NCBI GenBank assembly: GCA_008501765.1
Contig: QQUE01000007.1
Coordinates: forward strand, 918,186 to 982,185
Length of the DNA: 64,000 bases
Direction: 5' to 3'
Source of the DNA: Calditrichota bacterium
Lineage (GTDB): Bacteria > Zhuqueibacterota > Zhuqueibacteria > Zhuqueibacterales > Geothermadaptataceae
Shown one piece after another: positions 62,013 to 64,000 of the stretch (positions within the stretch are counted from its first letter, which is position 1; the number at the start of each line of letters is the position of its first letter). Below the pieces are notes generated by a model. The model made no database searches and was not told the origin of the DNA. It saw only the letters and a list, made by a program, of their open reading frames with translations. The position numbers and the translations under genes were made by a program.

Positions 62013-63275
62013 ATGCAGAAGAAATATGATGTCGCGGTGATTGGGGGCGGTTCTGTTGGTCTGTGTACGGCTTATTTTTTACAAAAATCAGGTAAAAATG
62101 TTGTCGTTATCGATAAAGCGTTGCCTGGCAGCGCCGACCAGTGTTCGTACGCTAATGCTGGTTACGTGGCGCCGAGCCACATTATTCCTCTCGCCTCTCC
62201 GGGAATTATTTCCAAGGGCCTGCGCTGGATGCTAAATCCCGACAGCCCTTTTTACATTCATCCCCGACTGGACTGGCAACAGTTTAAATGGATGTGGACT
62301 TTCTGGCGCTCAGCCAATTTAGAGACTGTACAACGCGCCATTCCGATCCTTGCTGCGCTGTGCAACGAATCAGCCAACCTGTACAACGTGCTTGCCGAAG
62401 ATAAAAATATCGGCGATTTCGGGCTGGAAAAACAGGGATTGTTGATGCTTTATAACACCGAAAAGGCTTTCGCTGCTGATCATAAGATTGCCGAAACCGC
62501 AATAAAAGCGGGCGTGCCAACCAAACTTCTTAATCCACAGGAGATTAAAGAAACCGAACCGGCTTTCGAAACCACTGCTGTTGGAGCGATTTATTATACA
62601 GACGACTGGCACATTCGCCCCTCCTCCCTGTGTCAGCAACTGCATCAGGCACTGGCAAAAAATGGTGTCGATTTTATCGAAATGAACAACAGTCTGACTT
62701 TTGAAAAATCAGATGGAAAACTAACAAAAATATGCGCAGGCGAGAATGACATCAACGCCGATGAATTTGTTCTTGCCTCAGGAGCGTGGACGCCGCAGAT
62801 TGCCGGAACTTTGGGAATACGATTGCCAATACAAGCCGGAAAAGGTTACTCGGTCACCGTAAAAAATTCACAGCCCAAAGCAAAAGTTCCAGCCATACTC
62901 ACAGAAACAAAAGTGGCTGTCACACCGTACGGCGATGAAATTCGTTTTGCAGGCACACTTGAATTCAACGGTTTAAATACCGACATAAATCCCCGCCGTG
63001 TGCGTGCGATCCTGAATGCTGTTTCAAAGTACATCACCAATCTGGATATGGAAGAGGCCTTCTCAGCACAGCCCTGGGCTGGATTGCGCCCGTGTTCACC
63101 CGATGGGCTGCCACTCATTGGCCGGACTGAAAAATATAACAATCTGATAATTGCCGCAGGACATGCCATGGTCGGAATCACCCTCGCACCGGTAACCGGA
63201 AAAATCGTTTCAGAAATTGTGGCTGACGAAAAACCAAGCGTTGAACTGGATCTTTTGCAGCCTGATCGTTTCTAA
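62013..63275 (+). CDS. FAD-dependent D-amino-acid dehydrogenase-like oxidoreductase (DadA family)
   Basis: The 420-residue protein has the FAD-binding start DVAVIGGGSVGLCTAYFLQ and the DadA-type substrate region SYANAGYVAPSHIIPLASPG with LDWQQFKWMWTFWRSAN. The C-terminal FAD motif is AQPWAGLRPCSPDGLPLIG followed by NNLIIAAGHAMVGITLAP. DadA deaminates D-amino acids to keto acids and passes electrons to the membrane; D-hydroxyproline oxidases share these features, so the substrate is uncertain. No signal peptide is seen. GGAG lies about 6 nt before the ATG. A SlyX gene follows after 50 bp. Confidence 0.88.
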   Translation: MQKKYDVAVIGGGSVGLCTAYFLQKSGKNVVVIDKALPGSADQCSYANAGYVAPSHIIPLASPGIISKGLRWMLNPDSPFYIHPRLDWQQFKWMWTFWRSANLETVQRAIPILAALCNESANLYNVLAEDKNIGDFGLEKQGLLMLYNTEKAFAADHKIAETAIKAGVPTKLLNPQEIKETEPAFETTAVGAIYYTDDWHIRPSSLCQQLHQALAKNGVDFIEMNNSLTFEKSDGKLTKICAGENDINADEFVLASGAWTPQIAGTLGIRLPIQAGKGYSVTVKNSQPKAKVPAILTETKVAVTPYGDEIRFAGTLEFNGLNTDINPRRVRAILNAVSKYITNLDMEEAFSAQPWAGLRPCSPDGLPLIGRTEKYNNLIIAAGHAMVGITLAPVTGKIVSEIVADEKPSVELDLLQPDRF

Positions 63276-63325
63276 TTTTTCGGAGTAAATTGAGAATAAT
63301 CCATGCCATGATGCATTTTTAAAAT

Positions 63326-63538
63326 ATGGATAATGCCATGAAAGATCGCCTGATTGAAATTGAAACCAAACATGCGTACCTCGAAAATACCGTCGATGAG
63401 CTTAATTCTGTGGTCGTCAAACAACAAAATCAAATTGATGATCTCACAAAGCAAGTGCAACGGTTTTTAAGCGAGATGAGCTCTTTGGTTTCACAAATTA
63501 AAGACAACTCCGATGAAGCACCGCCTCCACATTTCTAA
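63326..63538 (+). CDS. slyX: SlyX family protein
   Basis: The 70-residue protein is almost wholly a coiled coil (IEIETKHAYLENTVDELN and VVVKQQNQIDDLTKQV, then FLSEM), ending in the typical EAPPPHF tail of SlyX. Its function is unknown in all species. An in-frame ATG at 63338 would shorten it by four residues. It sits between the DadA-like gene and a PqiA-like gene on the same strand. Confidence 0.9.
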   Translation: MDNAMKDRLIEIETKHAYLENTVDELNSVVVKQQNQIDDLTKQVQRFLSEMSSLVSQIKDNSDEAPPPHF

Positions 63539-63639
63539 AGTTGAATGCCCGGTTTTAACGCTGTGCGCTGGCGGACAAATATGAGACTTTGTGCCCTATT
63601 TTAAAATAATTCCCCGATGACACAACCAAGGAGACCTCG

Positions 63640-64000
63640 TTGCTGGATCCCAAGATTCGCAATATTATTGCGACAATTTTAATTGTGATTTCGTTTATTA
63701 TCCTCATTCCGGGATTATTTTACGATTTGATTACTATCACCGCAAATTTCAATTTTATGGGCAACAAAATTCAATTGTTCAATGAAACACGCAGTATATT
63801 ACAGACGATCGAGAATTTGCACAAATCCGGCAATACCTTTGTAGCCAGCTTGATTTTGTTTTTCAGCGTCATCATTCCATTCGTAAAGGGCATTTTATTG
63901 CTCATCGTATTGCGTTTGCCGGCAACACGAAAACGCTACAACGTATACACATTTGTGCGTAACATCAGTAAATGGTCGATGGCGGATGTCTTCGTTATGG
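63640..64000 (+). CDS. PqiA-like (paraquat-inducible protein A) membrane protein, 3' end cut by window
   Basis: The frame begins at a TTG (63640) preceded by AAGGAG at 63628-63633 with 6 nt spacing, and stays open to the window edge (120 codons). It shows a first membrane segment (IIATILIVISFIILIPGLF), a periplasmic-like loop with LFNETRSILQTIENLHKSG, a second segment (FVASLILFFSVIIPFVKGIL) and the sequence NISKWSMADVFVM. The KWSMxDVF motif is characteristic of PqiA-family proteins, which belong to a membrane-lipid transport system. The remaining helices lie beyond the window. Confidence 0.78.
   Translation, partial: MLDPKIRNIIATILIVISFIILIPGLFYDLITITANFNFMGNKIQLFNETRSILQTIENLHKSGNTFVASLILFFSVIIPFVKGILLLIVLRLPATRKRYNVYTFVRNISKWSMADVFVM

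Overview
The window is 64 kb of bacterial chromosome of low to moderate GC. No rRNA, tRNA or CRISPR array was recognised. The gene content suggests a Gram-negative member of the FCB superphylum, possibly Calditrichota, Ignavibacteria or KSB1-like. The clues are a fused transaldolase/phosphoglucose isomerase, a minimal SLBB polysaccharide-export protein, an outer-membrane barrel joined to a TPR domain, SlyX, and lipoprotein and outer-membrane signal sequences. This placement is inference; no marker gene settles it.

Layout. (1) 1-15.2 kb is mostly minus-strand housekeeping: the end of a membrane glycosyltransferase, a DUF547 protein, a 5'-nucleotidase-like protein that has lost its metal ligands, a HAD phosphatase, a PHP phosphatase, a glycogen-debranching enzyme, tal-pgi, a Na+/Ca2+ exchanger, an NnrS-like membrane protein and a radical SAM protein. 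(2) 15.5-26.2 kb holds an Rrf2 regulator, a small exported Cys-containing protein, a short Rho, an M48-M14-YjbQ run, a GNAT enzyme, a response regulator with a zinc-ribbon-like tail, a second PHP protein and UDP-sugar dehydrogenase. (3) 26.4-31.7 kb has an S9 peptidase, then a small graveyard (an inverted-repeat element, a deleted IS3 copy and a frameshifted inward-rectifier K+ channel pseudogene), then a barrel-TPR fusion protein. (4) 32.2-59.3 kb is a minus-strand surface-polysaccharide locus of 23 genes. (5) 59.3-64 kb holds a repeat-rich spacer, a Dus tRNA-modifying enzyme, a DadA-type oxidase, SlyX and the start of a PqiA-like protein.

How the polysaccharide locus works together. It reads from the export protein and Wzc-type tyrosine kinase through gmd and fcl (GDP-4-keto-6-deoxymannose and GDP-L-fucose), a Wzx flippase, methyltransferases, a GDP-perosamine-synthase-like aminotransferase with an adjacent N-acetyltransferase, a Wzy-like polymerase and several glycosyltransferases. 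It ends in a block of bi-domain oxidoreductase, (alpha/alpha)6 protein and DUF354 protein, followed by a set (Gfo/Idh dehydrogenase, LbH acetyltransferase, archaeal-type GlcNAc-1-P transferase, aminotransferase) that fits a UDP-2,3-diacetamido-uronic acid pathway. The middle (about 41-54 kb) is clearly more AT-rich than its flanks, as expected for an exchangeable strain-specific core. Just downstream of the kinase gene lies a 176-bp duplication carrying the last 21 codons of a second, diverged kinase gene, a scar of past rearrangement.

The most notable items outside the usual gene list are the metal-site-less 5'-nucleotidase, the kinase-tail fossil, a 183-bp MITE with perfect 17-bp terminal inverted repeats and a 5-bp target duplication, and the unannotated K+ channel pseudogene. 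I did not find a clearly new defence or mobile system.
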